From an uncultured Bacteroidales bacterium (lineage in GTDB: Bacteria; Bacteroidota; Bacteroidia; Bacteroidales; UBA932), in assembly GCA_947253655.1 (NCBI GenBank), contig CAMYAE010000003.1, forward strand, positions 1 to 64,000: a stretch of DNA of 64,000 nucleotides, read 5' to 3'. The notes under the pieces were generated by a model that was not told the DNA's origin, searched no databases, and was given only the letters and a program-made list of their open reading frames with translations. Made by a program: the position numbers and the translations under genes. Within the stretch, counting starts at the first letter, position 1. Each line of letters begins with the position of its first letter. Shown here piece by piece: positions 52,399 to 60,427 of the stretch.

Positions 52399-52611
52399 AT
52401 GAATACACAAGCATTAAATAACCTCGGCCGGATCATTCGTGAAAAGAGGGAAGTCAAAGGTCTAACGCAAATTGAAGTAGCTGAGAAATCTCAACTTGAC
52501 CGAAATTACATAGGCATGGTTGAGAGAGGAGAGCGCAACCCTTCTTATCTATCTCTAATCAAGATCGCAAATGGTCTTGGTATGACGGTCGATCAATTAA
52601 TTAAACCCTAA
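52399..52611 (+). CDS. Controller-like HTH protein of the R-M system
   Basis: A 70-residue single-domain XRE protein (LGRIIREKREVKGLTQIEVAEKSQLDRNYIGMVERGERNPSYLSLIKIANGL), the size and shape of restriction-modification C proteins. These activate the endonuclease gene with delay and limit the methyltransferase. It starts 6 bases before the endonuclease gene. A weak dyad lies in the 30 bases upstream, but I cannot call it a C-box. Confidence 0.85.
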   Translation: MNTQALNNLGRIIREKREVKGLTQIEVAEKSQLDRNYIGMVERGERNPSYLSLIKIANGLGMTVDQLIKP

Positions 52612-52617
52612 ACGATT

Positions 52618-53508
52618 ATGCTGTACGATAACACGCTCAATGAGATCCGTGCGAACGTCAATACCGGTGTCGAATACGAGATTGCTCTATTCTATGCACT
52701 GCTTGATATAAAGCCAAATGAGCAAGCACAAGTTATGAAAGCCTTGACTGCTCGTTATGATGCGTCAAAAATAAAAAGGATTATCAACTACACTTCCACC
52801 AAATCAATAATTAATGCTCTTAAGCAACGCGGTCTTATACTTATTGATGCCACGTTCGAAACTCAGAATGACAAAGTTGGGCCTGCTGATGTTGTGATGG
52901 TTGTAGTTGATAGTACAGGGGGGGAAAGTAAGATTGGGCTTTCTATCAAATTTGCAAACACATGCACACTTAATGTAACTGGGAGAAATTTCATAACTGA
53001 TACACAGATTGCTCAATTACGAGCCCAATTGCCGACTTATACTGACAAGTATATTCAAGAGATGACTGACATGTACGGAGATGTAAAAAACTGGTTCAGG
53101 ATGAGAAAGCCAAGCAAAATAACAGATGCATATATTGATTTGATTCGTGACGAGGTCATTAAGAATTGGAAGAATGTTCCTAATAAGACTTCTCTATTGA
53201 GTGCTTTATTCCATAGCGACTCACCTATTGAATTTTGGGTAGTAACATATTCTGACAAGGGTTATTCGCTTAAGACAAAGCCACAAACTATTGATAAGAG
53301 TCGTGTAGGAGACGTAACTGTCGGCAAATATCAAACATCCTATGTAGCTTTCTATCTTGATGGGACTGTGGTTGGTCATATGCAAGTAAAGTTTAATAAT
53401 GGTTTCGTTGAGAAATGCAAAAAAACAGTACCGGATGTAACTCATCAAAGTATTCATATGTCTTATGGACAGCCTTTTTCTTCTTGGAACTTTAGTGTAG
53501 AAAAATAA
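52618..53508 (+). CDS. Type II restriction endonuclease, HaeIII-like
   Basis: A 296-residue protein between the controller gene and a DHH-like gene. The segment KIGLSIKFANTCTLNVTGRNFIT, in which a charged residue and lysine could form a PD-(D/E)xK site, and NTGVEYEIALFYALLDIKPNEQAQVMKALTARYD recall the HaeIII endonuclease family, which cuts GGCC. Position and partner methyltransferase support an endonuclease strongly; the HaeIII relation and site are from memory and unproven. Confidence 0.65.
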   Translation: MLYDNTLNEIRANVNTGVEYEIALFYALLDIKPNEQAQVMKALTARYDASKIKRIINYTSTKSIINALKQRGLILIDATFETQNDKVGPADVVMVVVDSTGGESKIGLSIKFANTCTLNVTGRNFITDTQIAQLRAQLPTYTDKYIQEMTDMYGDVKNWFRMRKPSKITDAYIDLIRDEVIKNWKNVPNKTSLLSALFHSDSPIEFWVVTYSDKGYSLKTKPQTIDKSRVGDVTVGKYQTSYVAFYLDGTVVGHMQVKFNNGFVEKCKKTVPDVTHQSIHMSYGQPFSSWNFSVEK

Positions 53509-53515
53509 ATACATT

Positions 53516-54478
53516 ATGCTTAAAGAGTTATTTGATAAAAATAAAAACATCGTCATAAATTCTGACATTGATGGTTTTCTCTGCGGCATGATTCTGCAGA
53601 AGTATTATGGATGTAAAGTGGTTGGTTTTAGCGATAGCCGTGATAAAGTTTGGCTCATTCCAGAGATTACTGATATAGATTCCCCTATCTTCATTGATCT
53701 TTATGTAGCAAGGCCAAGTGTTGTATGTATTGAACAGCATATCATTGCATATGATCATACCAGGCATGAAGAGATAAAGAAATTCGGCACAAAAATCAAT
53801 CCCAATCTTGAAAGAGAAAGGACCTTCGTTGGTGATATGCAAAGTGATTACTACCACAAGTATCCATTTGGCACCGTACACTATCTGATTTCCTTGATGG
53901 CTAAAGAAGGTATCAACGTGGAACTTCCTGACCTTGCAAAGGTGCATCAAGTAACAAAATATGCTGAACCGAACATATCAATCTCATCAACTGCCGGACA
54001 GGTGATTCTACGTGCAGATGATGCATTATATTCAACACTTAGCCCATACCGAGAGAATGCTCTTGACTGGTGGTCTTGGCTCGACCCTAAGCATCAGTAT
54101 CCTGCCATTGAAAGTTTTAGGCGATATATTTCCTCCTGTGACATTAACAGGGCAAGGCAGTATAAAGATGAGATTGGATATTTTTTTAGGAGCCTTGGAT
54201 GTGATGGTGCTGATGGGTCCTTTAAGAATATTACTGATGCTGATGGAAACATTTTATCAAAAGTGCTTAATTATATAGACATTATTGGCAGAATCGTTAG
54301 AATGCAACTTACGATACCTAATAGATACGTTATTCATAAAGGTCAATACGCAGTGCAATTTTGTCGTCCTGGCTATGATATGCAGATTCTTGATGCGGAA
54401 AATCTTTACTCATATGCGTTCATTTTTGGTCCACGACCCAAATATCCAAACTTCAGTTTCACACTGGACATGAATTAA
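53516..54478 (+). CDS. DHH-like phosphoesterase linked to the R-M system
   Basis: A 320-residue protein whose N-terminal 85 residues follow the DHH pattern: NSDIDGFLCGMIL with D17 and D19, IFIDLY with D61, and AYDHT with D80-H81. The last motif reads DHT, not DHH. The rest is not familiar, and no DHHA1 domain was recognised. It starts 7 bases after the endonuclease stop and ends at a strong terminator, so it belongs to the same transcript. It may hydrolyse nucleotides or short oligonucleotides, or be a defence effector. Confidence 0.6.
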   Translation: MLKELFDKNKNIVINSDIDGFLCGMILQKYYGCKVVGFSDSRDKVWLIPEITDIDSPIFIDLYVARPSVVCIEQHIIAYDHTRHEEIKKFGTKINPNLERERTFVGDMQSDYYHKYPFGTVHYLISLMAKEGINVELPDLAKVHQVTKYAEPNISISSTAGQVILRADDALYSTLSPYRENALDWWSWLDPKHQYPAIESFRRYISSCDINRARQYKDEIGYFFRSLGCDGADGSFKNITDADGNILSKVLNYIDIIGRIVRMQLTIPNRYVIHKGQYAVQFCRPGYDMQILDAENLYSYAFIFGPRPKYPNFSFTLDMN

Positions 54479-54486
54479 GAAACATT

Positions 54487-54519
54487 AAAACCCGTAAGAT
54501 TTGACATCTTACGGGTTTT
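54487..54519. terminator. Bidirectional terminator after the DHH-like gene
   Basis: A perfect 14-bp stem (54487-54500 with 54506-54519), a 5-base loop, A-rich before and T-rich after. Confidence 0.9.
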
Positions 54520-54633
54520 CGTTTAATAACACAAAAGGTGACCAAACAGCCCACTTGATTCAATAATGCAATGATAACCAAAATGTGGTATATCCTACTT
54601 CAGCATCGCCCGTAATGAAGGGATAAGAGTCAA

Positions 54634-54652
54634 CAAGTTATTCCGACTGATG
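54634..54652. repeat. Right 19-bp direct repeat of the island
   Basis: Matches 50160-50178 with one mismatch and contains the 3' end of the DUF4301 gene. Confidence 0.7.
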
Positions 54653-56152
54653 CGCCGGCCTTAACAGGTCAAGAACAACCTTTACAGGGTTGAAGGTCTC
54701 GACAGGGACCTCAACGAAAAGGGTGTTCCAGTCGCTCATAGCCCCGTTCCAAAGTCCCGGAAGCTCCAAAGCTTTCAAATTCCTGCCCATATAGCTTTTG
54801 GAACTTATGAAACCAGCATCCTCATCAATATATGACAAGAGGTCAAATTTTCTTCCTTTATAGTCTCTAAGGCAACATACCAGATCCACAGGGTTGAAAT
54901 GGGTAGCCCTTGAAAGCATCTCTGCTGAAACCGGGTCAGCCATATTCAGCTGTACGCTTTCAAGAATCTGCAAGCCCGATGAGCCGTCATTGTTCTGAAT
55001 TATGAAAGGGCCTCCGCCCGGCTCGCCCTGATTCCTGACCATGCCGCAGACCCTTATAGGACGGTCAAGCTTGGCTCTCAATAACCTGACACGAGACTTG
55101 TTGTCAGATGCATGAGGCAGGCGTACGCACAATTCCTTATCAAGGAAAGCCTCAATCCTGTCACATAGCATACGGCACTCGTCGGAGTCCGTAGAAGTCT
55201 GTTCGTCAAGGGCTTTCAGATAGCCGAAAATCTTATCTCGAAGCTCGGTGCACTTGCCGAGCAACACCTTCTTATATCTTTCGGTGATAGGCAGAAGCCT
55301 TTCATTTGCAACATTATCTATATTCTTGATTGAAACCAGCTCCTCATCAACCCGGTTCAGATTGTAAATAAGTGCTCCATGACCGCCGGGCCTGAACAGC
55401 AGAGAGCCGTCATCTGTCCTGAGAGGACGATTTTCCTTATCTACTGCAATCGTATCGGTAGCCTTGTCCTGATATGTAAACGACACCTTATATTCCACTC
55501 CGTAGCGTTTCTCAAATTTTTCCTTGACATCTGCGAGAGCCTCTTCGAACAGAGAACGATGCTCAGGTGAAACTGTAAATACGATATTGGCGGAGCCGTC
55601 GGAATTCTTCATGTATTTCTGTGCTTCGACAAGATGCTCGGCGAAAGCTGTCCGGACCTCCCCGTCGGGATATCTGTGGAAAGCCAGAACTCCCTTAGGT
55701 TTATCCCCATAGGCAAGGCCGTTTTCTCCAAGCAGCATGGAAGCGGCATTGCGACGGTATTCCATAGTATCTTCGGGTTTGCCGAAAATCCGTTCGGAAT
55801 AGAAAGCGAAACTTTCGATTCTACGTGCGAGTTCCGCCACAGCAGAGTCATTAGCTACATCTTCGCCTTTTTCCAGTTTTGACAGCCCGGCAAAAATATC
55901 CTTGAACATTCTGGAAGCGGCTCCGGAAGCCGGCACGAATTTGCATTTGCCGTCTATAACGGCCTTATCATAATACTCGCAGGCTGCATCGGCCTCCTTA
56001 TCGTCCAATACTGCAATTCCTCTTTCCGGAGTTGCAGGGCCGATTATCTTCATCCAAGGAAAACCCTTCTTGAACTTTTCCACCTGAGCCATTACAGTCT
56101 CTAATGAGGAACCTCTCTCATCTATCTGCTTAATTTCTTCATTTGTAAACAT
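54638..56152 (-). CDS. DUF4301 family protein
   Basis: A 504-residue protein of a Bacteroidota family of unknown function. It is nucleotidyltransferase-like in places (PASGAASRMFKDIFAGL near residue 75) and has conserved RPGGHGALIYNLN and GEPGGGPFIIQN. No signal peptide. Its last codons are duplicated at the far end of the island. It follows pdxB by 16 bases on the same strand, so both may share a transcript. Confidence 0.85.
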   Translation of the reverse strand: MFTNEEIKQIDERGSSLETVMAQVEKFKKGFPWMKIIGPATPERGIAVLDDKEADAACEYYDKAVIDGKCKFVPASGAASRMFKDIFAGLSKLEKGEDVANDSAVAELARRIESFAFYSERIFGKPEDTMEYRRNAASMLLGENGLAYGDKPKGVLAFHRYPDGEVRTAFAEHLVEAQKYMKNSDGSANIVFTVSPEHRSLFEEALADVKEKFEKRYGVEYKVSFTYQDKATDTIAVDKENRPLRTDDGSLLFRPGGHGALIYNLNRVDEELVSIKNIDNVANERLLPITERYKKVLLGKCTELRDKIFGYLKALDEQTSTDSDECRMLCDRIEAFLDKELCVRLPHASDNKSRVRLLRAKLDRPIRVCGMVRNQGEPGGGPFIIQNNDGSSGLQILESVQLNMADPVSAEMLSRATHFNPVDLVCCLRDYKGRKFDLLSYIDEDAGFISSKSYMGRNLKALELPGLWNGAMSDWNTLFVEVPVETFNPVKVVLDLLRPAHQSE

Positions 56153-56168
56153 GGTTATATAGCATTAG

Positions 56169-57215
56169 TTATACGTAAAATTCTCTTCTGTAGTTATATT
56201 CTGAGCGGAGCCTCTCAAAATCGTCCGGAGCAAGCCTGAACATAAAGTCATCTGTAAAAATAGGATAATTGTATTGAAGAACTGAAGCTATCTCTCCTTG
56301 ATTCAAGCCTCTAAGGTCTAATTTGACAGCCTCCATTTCCGGAATATCCGTTTCAGGGTAGAATTCGTAAAGGCCGGCAAAGCCGAAATAGCGGGCAATA
56401 GCCCTTACCGCCGATGCAGTACCGTTCTGCTTGCCCTGGTAAGAATATCCGGCTATATGTGGAGTGGCAATATCCACCATATCCATAAGTTCCCTGTTTA
56501 TGTCTGGCTCGTTGTTCCAGGTGTCGATTATTATAGGGCCAAGTTTTGGAATTGCCTTCATAAGTGCATGCTCATCAACCACTTCACCTCTCGACGCGTT
56601 GATAAAGAAAGCTCCTTTCTTCATTTTGGAAAAGAATTTCTTGTCAGCCATATTCCTGGTCGAGCCGTTAAGAGGCACATGCATGGTGACGATATCCGAT
56701 TCTTTTAGCAAGGTGTCGAGATCGCAGAATTCGAAACTCCCCTCGACCTCCTCTCGCGGAGGGTCGTTCTTCAGCACATTGAAGCCTAAATGGAGGGCCA
56801 TTTGCTCAACTCTGCGTCCGACATTTCCGACGCCGATTATACCGATTACCTTGTTGTTAAGGTTAATGTATTTCCTCGCTGCAGTGCCGTATAATGCAGA
56901 AAATACATATTCCATAACCCCACCCGCATTACAGCCTGCGGCATTGCTTACAATAATCCTACGGCTGTTGCACCAGTCAAAGTCTATATGGTCGGTACCT
57001 ATTGTCGCCGTAGCTATTATCTTGACTGAAGATGCTTCCAGCAGTTCAGCATTACAGCGGGTACGGGTCCTTATGACAAGGCCGTCGGCATCAATAACAT
57101 CTGAAGGGCCAATATCCTTGCCTTCAATATATTCCACTTCCGCATAAGGCTCCAGCACTCCTTTAATAAAGGGGACCGAGCGGTCAATTACTATTTTTAT
57201 TTTATCCCTGCTCAT
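56169..57215 (-). CDS. pdxB: 4-phosphoerythronate dehydrogenase
   Basis: A 348-residue D-2-hydroxyacid dehydrogenase. NAD-binding GIIGVGNVGRRVEQMA, TIGTDHIDF, VPLNGSTRNM and FINASRGEVVDEHAL are present, followed by the PdxB-specific C-terminal dimer domain. It oxidises 4-phosphoerythronate in the DXP-dependent route to pyridoxal phosphate. It overlaps the DUF721 gene by 4 bases. Confidence 0.92.
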   Translation of the reverse strand: MSRDKIKIVIDRSVPFIKGVLEPYAEVEYIEGKDIGPSDVIDADGLVIRTRTRCNAELLEASSVKIIATATIGTDHIDFDWCNSRRIIVSNAAGCNAGGVMEYVFSALYGTAARKYINLNNKVIGIIGVGNVGRRVEQMALHLGFNVLKNDPPREEVEGSFEFCDLDTLLKESDIVTMHVPLNGSTRNMADKKFFSKMKKGAFFINASRGEVVDEHALMKAIPKLGPIIIDTWNNEPDINRELMDMVDIATPHIAGYSYQGKQNGTASAVRAIARYFGFAGLYEFYPETDIPEMEAVKLDLRGLNQGEIASVLQYNYPIFTDDFMFRLAPDDFERLRSEYNYRREFYV

Positions 57216-57556
57216 TTGAACACAATCGACTTAATAAAATTTTCGGTTTTATCCTCTTTTGTGAAAAGTTCGTCATTTTCAAGCTCGCCGTTTATAAGCT
57301 CAACAATCCTTAACCTGCTAAGATAAAGACGGTTACGCACCATTGATGAAGATATGGCACAATACAGCACTCCGTTTTTGACATACCTGTCAAGCGTAAA
57401 AGAGGCAGCTCCCGACACTTTGTTCCAGGCGACATAGATTCTCTGTCTGTTAAGTTCGGTCGAAATGCCGGCAGACCTGATATACATTTTCACAAGGTCC
57501 TGCATACCGACCGCCTCTTTCCTCCCCATACGCACCGTTTTCTTGCCATATTTCAT
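57212..57556 (-). CDS. DUF721 family protein
   Basis: A 114-residue protein (AWNKVSGAASFTLDRYVKNGVLYCAISSSMVRNRLYLSRLRI is the DUF721 core, quoted here only by its first residues AWNKVSG). It is often found beside recF or secA and of unknown role, perhaps nucleic-acid binding. ATG 57556 directly follows the recF stop and has a GGAGG 6 bases upstream; an in-frame start at 57628 would overlap recF. Confidence 0.85.
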   Translation of the reverse strand: MKYGKKTVRMGRKEAVGMQDLVKMYIRSAGISTELNRQRIYVAWNKVSGAASFTLDRYVKNGVLYCAISSSMVRNRLYLSRLRIVELINGELENDELFTKEDKTENFIKSIVFK

Positions 57557-57557
57557 A

Positions 57558-58661
57558 TCACACCTCCGCCGTTTTGAAATTACCGCCTTCGGCCTCGAAA
57601 TACGCCCTGTTTTCGGTAATCCTGTCAACTATACCCGACATTCTGACCTTATTGCTGTCGGTGATGAAAATCTGACCGAATTCCTGTCCCGCCACCATAG
57701 AAAGCAGGTTGGCGATTCTGTCAATGTCCAATTTGTCAAAAACATCATCAAGCAGGAGAATCGGGGCAAAGCCGTAATTATTCTTCATAATGTCGTATTG
57801 GGCGAATTTCAGAGACACTATAAATGACTTCTGCTGGCCTTGGGAGCCGCATCGCCTAATAGGATGACCGTCCATAGAAAATATAAGGTCATCGCGCTGT
57901 ATGCCCACAGTTGTATATTTATATGTGTAATCCTTCTCCCTGCTCTTTGCAAGCAAGTCGGCTAAGCTGCCACTGTCCAAATCTGAACAATACTTGATTG
58001 AAACGTCTTCCTGAGCCCCGGAAAGTTCTGTATAATAATTCTTTACTATCGGATTAAGATCTTCTGCAAATCTTTTCCTCGCTCTGTATATCCTGTCTGC
58101 CGCATCTGACATCTTCATGTCATAGACCGCTATGAGTTCCATATTGCCGAGCCCCTCTTTCAGCAATTTGTTCCTTTGCGACAGAAGCCGGTTATATTGT
58201 TGTATATCAGAAAGATAATTTGAGCTTATCTGTGAAAGCACTGCGTTTGTAAAACGCCTTCTCTCTTCTCCGGACTCATTGATCATTGAACTGTCGGAGG
58301 GGTTGATCATGACAACAGGCAAGGCTCCGATATGCTCCGACACCCTGTCGTACTGCTTGTCGTCACGCCTGATCTTTTTTTCACCGTCCGACTTGACCCT
58401 AACAGTGAATTTAGACTCCAATCCATTGTCCATTATATAATTACCGGCTATGGAAAATGAATCAGCCCCATGTCTGAAATTATATTTGTCAGAAGCGGAA
58501 AAAGCACTTTTAGTCATTGACAGATAATGGATTGAATCCAGCAGATTGGTCTTCCCCTCTCCGTTTCCTCCGGAGATGCAATTTATATTCGGCGAAAATT
58601 CCAGCTCGGCCAACCTGATATTTCTGAAGTCCTGGACGACAATTCTTCTAAGTATCGGCAT
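57558..58661 (-). CDS. recF: DNA replication and repair protein RecF
   Basis: A 367-residue SMC-like ATPase that loads RecA at gaps. Walker A is SGGNGEGKTNLLDSIHYLS, signature SQGQQKS (GSQGQQKSFIVSLK) and Walker B ILLLDDVFDKLD. The frame extends to 58802, but ATG 58661 gives the family N-terminus (PILRRIVVQDFRN). A TATATTTG box at complement 58669-58676 is only 7 bases before it. Confidence 0.95.
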   Translation of the reverse strand: MPILRRIVVQDFRNIRLAELEFSPNINCISGGNGEGKTNLLDSIHYLSMTKSAFSASDKYNFRHGADSFSIAGNYIMDNGLESKFTVRVKSDGEKKIRRDDKQYDRVSEHIGALPVVMINPSDSSMINESGEERRRFTNAVLSQISSNYLSDIQQYNRLLSQRNKLLKEGLGNMELIAVYDMKMSDAADRIYRARKRFAEDLNPIVKNYYTELSGAQEDVSIKYCSDLDSGSLADLLAKSREKDYTYKYTTVGIQRDDLIFSMDGHPIRRCGSQGQQKSFIVSLKFAQYDIMKNNYGFAPILLLDDVFDKLDIDRIANLLSMVAGQEFGQIFITDSNKVRMSGIVDRITENRAYFEAEGGNFKTAEV

Positions 58662-58668
58662 TGTTATG

Positions 58669-58676
58669 CAAATATA
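58669..58676 (-). promoter_or_regulatory. -7 element adjacent to the recF start
   Basis: The complement reads TATATTTG, 7 bases before the ATG. The leader would be very short or absent. Confidence 0.5.
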
Positions 58677-58754
58677 AACATATAGTTTGAATTCCGTCAC
58701 CGATTTCATCGGTAATGCCAAGATAGAATGACAGGCAACTATTACCGATAGCCC

Positions 58755-58785
58755 TTGACGGATTATATAAAAATTATTATTTTTG
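58755..58785 (+). promoter_or_regulatory. Promoter of the TPR-protein gene
   Basis: TTG at 58755-58757, a 20-base spacer, TATTTTTG at 58778-58785. Confidence 0.75.
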
Positions 58786-58836
58786 CAGAATATTCGGCGC
58801 AAGCCTTATAAAGATTATATTAAAAATTAGAATATT

Positions 58837-59529
58837 ATGGCAAAAGAGAACCTTAAAGAAAAGGAGAAGTTGCAGCAGGAGAAAGTTGAAGAGAGAGTTT
58901 CGGCTGTGGAGATGTTCTTCAATGAGAACAAAAAAACAATTTGGAGCTGTCTGGGCGCCATTATGGTTATCGGACTGCTGATATTGTATTATCAGAAATT
59001 CTATGTCCAGCCTAAGCGTGCCGAAGGCCAGGCCCAGATGTTCCCGGCGGAAGCCAGCTTCAGGGCCAACGAATACGACCTCGCCCTCAACGGTGACGGC
59101 AATGTGCTCGGCTTTGCTCAGATAGCAAAAGATTATGGTGCAAAAGCCGGAAAGTCCGTATTCCTGTATGCAGGTATATGCGAACTAAGGCTCGGCAACT
59201 ACGAGAATGCCCTCGGCTATCTTAAAAAATACAAGGGGAAAGACAAAATTCTCGCTGCACGTGCAATGGCCTGCCAAGGCGATGCATACGTAGGCCTTGA
59301 AAAATATAATGAAGCTATCTCCTGTTTTGAGAAAGCTGCCGCAACGACTGACAACATTTTCGCAGCAAGTTACCTCCTGAAAGCCGGTGTCGCTTACGAA
59401 GAGATCGGTGAAAAGGACAAGGCTCTCGCCATGTACAAGAAAATAAAGGATAAGTATCCTCAGTCTATGGAAGGCTACGATATCGACAAATACATTTCCA
59501 GGATTGAGAATGCTCCTGTAGCAGAATAA
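58837..59529 (+). CDS. Membrane-anchored TPR protein (YfgM-like)
   Basis: A 230-residue protein. A cytoplasmic charged N-terminus and one membrane helix (about residues 35-53, IWSCLGAIMVIGLLILYYQ) are followed by TPR motifs in the periplasm (YLYAGICELRLGNYENALGYLKKY, AMACQGDAYVGLEKYNEAISCFEKA, AGVAYEEIGEKDKALAMYKKI, each quoted by its core). It resembles YfgM, a partner of the translocon and chaperones. It is followed 12 bases later by yebC. Confidence 0.82.
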   Translation: MAKENLKEKEKLQQEKVEERVSAVEMFFNENKKTIWSCLGAIMVIGLLILYYQKFYVQPKRAEGQAQMFPAEASFRANEYDLALNGDGNVLGFAQIAKDYGAKAGKSVFLYAGICELRLGNYENALGYLKKYKGKDKILAARAMACQGDAYVGLEKYNEAISCFEKAAATTDNIFAASYLLKAGVAYEEIGEKDKALAMYKKIKDKYPQSMEGYDIDKYISRIENAPVAE

Positions 59530-59541
59530 GCGGAGGTCTTT

Positions 59542-60291
59542 ATGGGAAGAGCATTCGAGTTCAGAAAAGAAAGGAAAATGAAAAGATGGGGGCACATGGC
59601 CCGCGTCTTTACCAAGCTTGGCAAGGAAATTACAATCGCAGTAAAAGAAGGCGGTCCTGATGTTGTCGGCAACCCACGTCTCAGAGCCCTGCTTGCAGAG
59701 GCAAAGAACGAAAACATGCCTAAGGATAACATCGAAAGGGCCATCAAGAAAGCTACCGAAAAGAATTTGGGAGACTTCAAGGAAGTTGTATATGAAGGCT
59801 ACGGTCCTTTCGGAATAGCTTATCTGGTGGAAACGGCAACTGACAATACCACACGCACGGTGGCTAATGTCAGGAGTTACTTCACCAAATGCGGAGGCAC
59901 TCTTGGCACAAGCGGCAGTACAAGCTTTATGTTCGACCACAAATGCGTTTTCCGTATCAAAGAAGACAGGGAAATTGATTTGGAGGAACTTGAGCTTGAA
60001 CTGATTGACCTCGGAGTAGACGAAGTGTTCGAGGAGGAGATAGAGGATGAGGCCGGGGATGTCTCCAAGGAGATTGTCATGTACGGCGACTATGCTTCCT
60101 ATGGTTCAGTTCAGAAATATATAGAGGACAATGGCTACGAACTAGTCTCCGGAGGTTTTGAGAGGCTGCCAAACGTGGATTTGAAAGAGGTAACCCCTGA
60201 ACAGAGGGAGACGTTGGACAAACTCACCAATCTCCTTGAGGATGACGAGGATGTGACAAACGTATACAGCCTGTTAAAGCCCGAAGAATAA
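59542..60291 (+). CDS. yebC: YebC/PmpR family protein
   Basis: A 249-residue protein. The N-terminal FEFRKERKMKRWGHMARVFTK and NPRLRALLAEAKNENMPKDNIERAI are family signatures. Members are transcription regulators, and in some bacteria translation factors that ease polyproline stalling. A terminator (60315-60355) follows. Confidence 0.92.
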   Translation: MGRAFEFRKERKMKRWGHMARVFTKLGKEITIAVKEGGPDVVGNPRLRALLAEAKNENMPKDNIERAIKKATEKNLGDFKEVVYEGYGPFGIAYLVETATDNTTRTVANVRSYFTKCGGTLGTSGSTSFMFDHKCVFRIKEDREIDLEELELELIDLGVDEVFEEEIEDEAGDVSKEIVMYGDYASYGSVQKYIEDNGYELVSGGFERLPNVDLKEVTPEQRETLDKLTNLLEDDEDVTNVYSLLKPEE

Positions 60292-60314
60292 TGTCCTGCA
60301 GTTGAATTAATTAG

Positions 60315-60355
60315 TACCGTGCCCGTGAAAATTATCCGGACACGGTATTATTTTT
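60315..60355 (+). terminator. Terminator after yebC
   Basis: TACCGTG (60315-60321) pairs with CACGGTA (60341-60347), followed by TTATTTTT. Confidence 0.6.
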
Positions 60356-60383
60356 GCTGCTGGCGATAAAAAAATTATATTTG
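60354..60383 (+). promoter_or_regulatory. Promoter of the methylmalonyl-CoA decarboxylase operon
   Basis: TTG at 60354-60356, a 19-base spacer, TATATTTG at 60376-60383, 44 bases before the mmdA ATG. Confidence 0.75.
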
Positions 60384-60427
60384 TAGATTGTTATCTTATC
60401 TTATAAAGACTATAAATTGATAATAAT

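Larger units (their letters stand above)
50160..54652. mobile_element. Restriction-modification island flanked by 19-bp direct repeats
   Basis: The sequence CAAGTTATTCCGAYTGATG occurs at 50160-50178 and 54634-54652 with one mismatch. The right copy contains the stop codon of the DUF4301 gene, and the left copy duplicates that gene end. Between them lie a possible ncRNA, a hypothetical gene, a C5 methyltransferase, a controller-like protein, an endonuclease and a DHH-like gene. No integrase or transposase is present. I read it as an inserted island of about 4.5 kb. Confidence 0.65.
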
